This document shows, in pieces, positions 63,462 to 64,000 of a stretch of DNA of 64,000 bases. The position numbers were made by a program, and so were the translations under genes. Location of the stretch: contig CALFSK010000022.1 of assembly GCA_937916845.1 (NCBI GenBank), positions 1 through 64,000 of the forward strand. The letters are read 5' to 3'. The stretch is from an uncultured Lactobacillus sp. (GTDB lineage: Bacteria; Bacillota; Bacilli; Lactobacillales; Lactobacillaceae). Numbering within the stretch: position 1 is the first letter of the stretch; every line of letters starts with the position of its first letter. The notes below the pieces were generated by a model. It worked only from the letters and a program-made list of their open reading frames with translations, was not told the origin of the DNA and searched no databases.

Positions 63462-64000
63462 TTATTTTCCTCCTTTAGCTGCAGATTTCTTTTCTGGCAA
63501 GATTTCGCCACGGTAGATCCAGGTCTTAACACCTAATTTACCATAAGTGGTACGAGCTTCAACCCATGCATAATCGATATCCGCACGCAAAGTATGCAAC
63601 GGAACCGTACCATCGGAATAAGCTTCAACACGAGACATGTCGGCACCGTTTAAACGGCCAGCAACTTGTGTCTTGATACCTTTGGCGCCTGAACGCATAG
63701 TACGTTGCATAGCACCACGCATTGCACGACGGAAAGCAACACGGCCTTCAAGTTGACGCGCAATACTTTCACCAACTAATTTAGCATCTAAATCAGGCTT
63801 CTTGATTTCGATGATGTTGATGTGTACTCGTTTACCAGTTAAATTGTTTAATTCTTTACGAAGTGCTTCAACTTCAGAACCACCCTTACCGATAACCATT
63901 CCTGGTTTAGCGGTATGGATTGAAATGTTCACGCGGTTTGCTGCGCGTTCGATTTCAACGGTGGAGACGGAAGCGTCGGCAAGTCGTTGTTCGATATACT
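63462..64000 (-). CDS. rpsC: 30S ribosomal protein S3 (partial, start outside window)
   Basis: C-terminal ~179 residues. The frame stays open to the window edge ([25 protein letters not shown]..), so the start lies beyond 64000. KH domain [18 protein letters not shown] and [20 protein letters not shown] are visible. Confidence 0.97.
   Translation of the reverse strand, partial: YIEQRLADASVSTVEIERAANRVNISIHTAKPGMVIGKGGSEVEALRKELNNLTGKRVHINIIEIKKPDLDAKLVGESIARQLEGRVAFRRAMRGAMQRTMRSGAKGIKTQVAGRLNGADMSRVEAYSDGTVPLHTLRADIDYAWVEARTTYGKLGVKTWIYRGEILPEKKSAAKGGK

Overview
The window comes from a low-to-mid GC lactic acid bacterium of the Lactiplantibacillus (L. plantarum) group. The evidence is the malolactic enzyme, a citrate lyase cluster, an mtsCBA-type manganese transporter, LPxTG/KxGKxW surface signals, frequent TTG starts and strong AGGAGG ribosome sites, and a gene order that matches what I recall of L. 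plantarum between the S10/spc ribosomal operon and cydAB. The species cannot be fixed from sequence reading alone. The first ~60 bases are poly-C-rich junk typical of a contig end, so cydC, expected after cydB, is not seen.

Layout. 0.2-2.6 kb: cytochrome bd oxidase (cydAB). 3-6 kb: a large cell-wall-anchored alpha/beta hydrolase and a DUF2187 protein. 6.3-8.7 kb: an ECF vitamin transporter S component and an APC amino acid permease. 9-14 kb: a five-gene operon of zinc-ribbon membrane proteins. 14.3-18.1 kb: malolactic system mleS-mleP with divergent mleR. 18.5-34.6 kb: citrate/malate/fumarate metabolism (a second LysR gene, citX, frdA, fumC, citFEDC-mae, citR, a DASS transporter, an LDH/MDH-family enzyme, citG). 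34.9-39.3 kb: DegV, a candidate small RNA and mtsCBA. 39.4-42.2 kb: CAP protein, SDR, rpsI-rplM. 42.4-45.8 kb: truA and the ecfA1A2T energizing module. 45.8-53 kb: flavin-based extracellular electron transfer genes (apbE/fmnB, pplA, ndh2, eetA, eetB, dmkB). 53.6-64 kb: the ribosomal protein/rpoA/secY operon, read on the minus strand and cut in rpsC.

How the genes fit. Citrate imported by the DASS carrier would be cleaved by CitDEF, which CitC, CitX and CitG activate, to acetate and oxaloacetate. Oxaloacetate can be decarboxylated to pyruvate (Mae) or reduced. The LDH-family enzyme next to the transporter has an Arg at the substrate-specificity position typical of malate dehydrogenase. With FumC and FrdA this would give a complete oxaloacetate-malate-fumarate-succinate branch as an electron sink. 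The same window holds two further sinks: cytochrome bd and the NDH-2/demethylmenaquinone/PplA extracellular route. It is thus a concentrated redox-balancing region.

Most unusual structure. The intergenic spaces carry two families of structured repeats that I do not recognise. One is a ~160-185 bp cloverleaf-forming element in at least nine recognisable copies at six loci. It is nearly always arranged as a forward copy, an AT-rich linker and a reverse copy, and its stem sequences differ between copies while base pairing is kept. The other is a ~110 bp long-hairpin element with a satellite terminator-like hairpin, in three copies, again with compensatory changes. Two ~460 bp composite copies of the first family lie in inverted orientation around a 23 kb segment.
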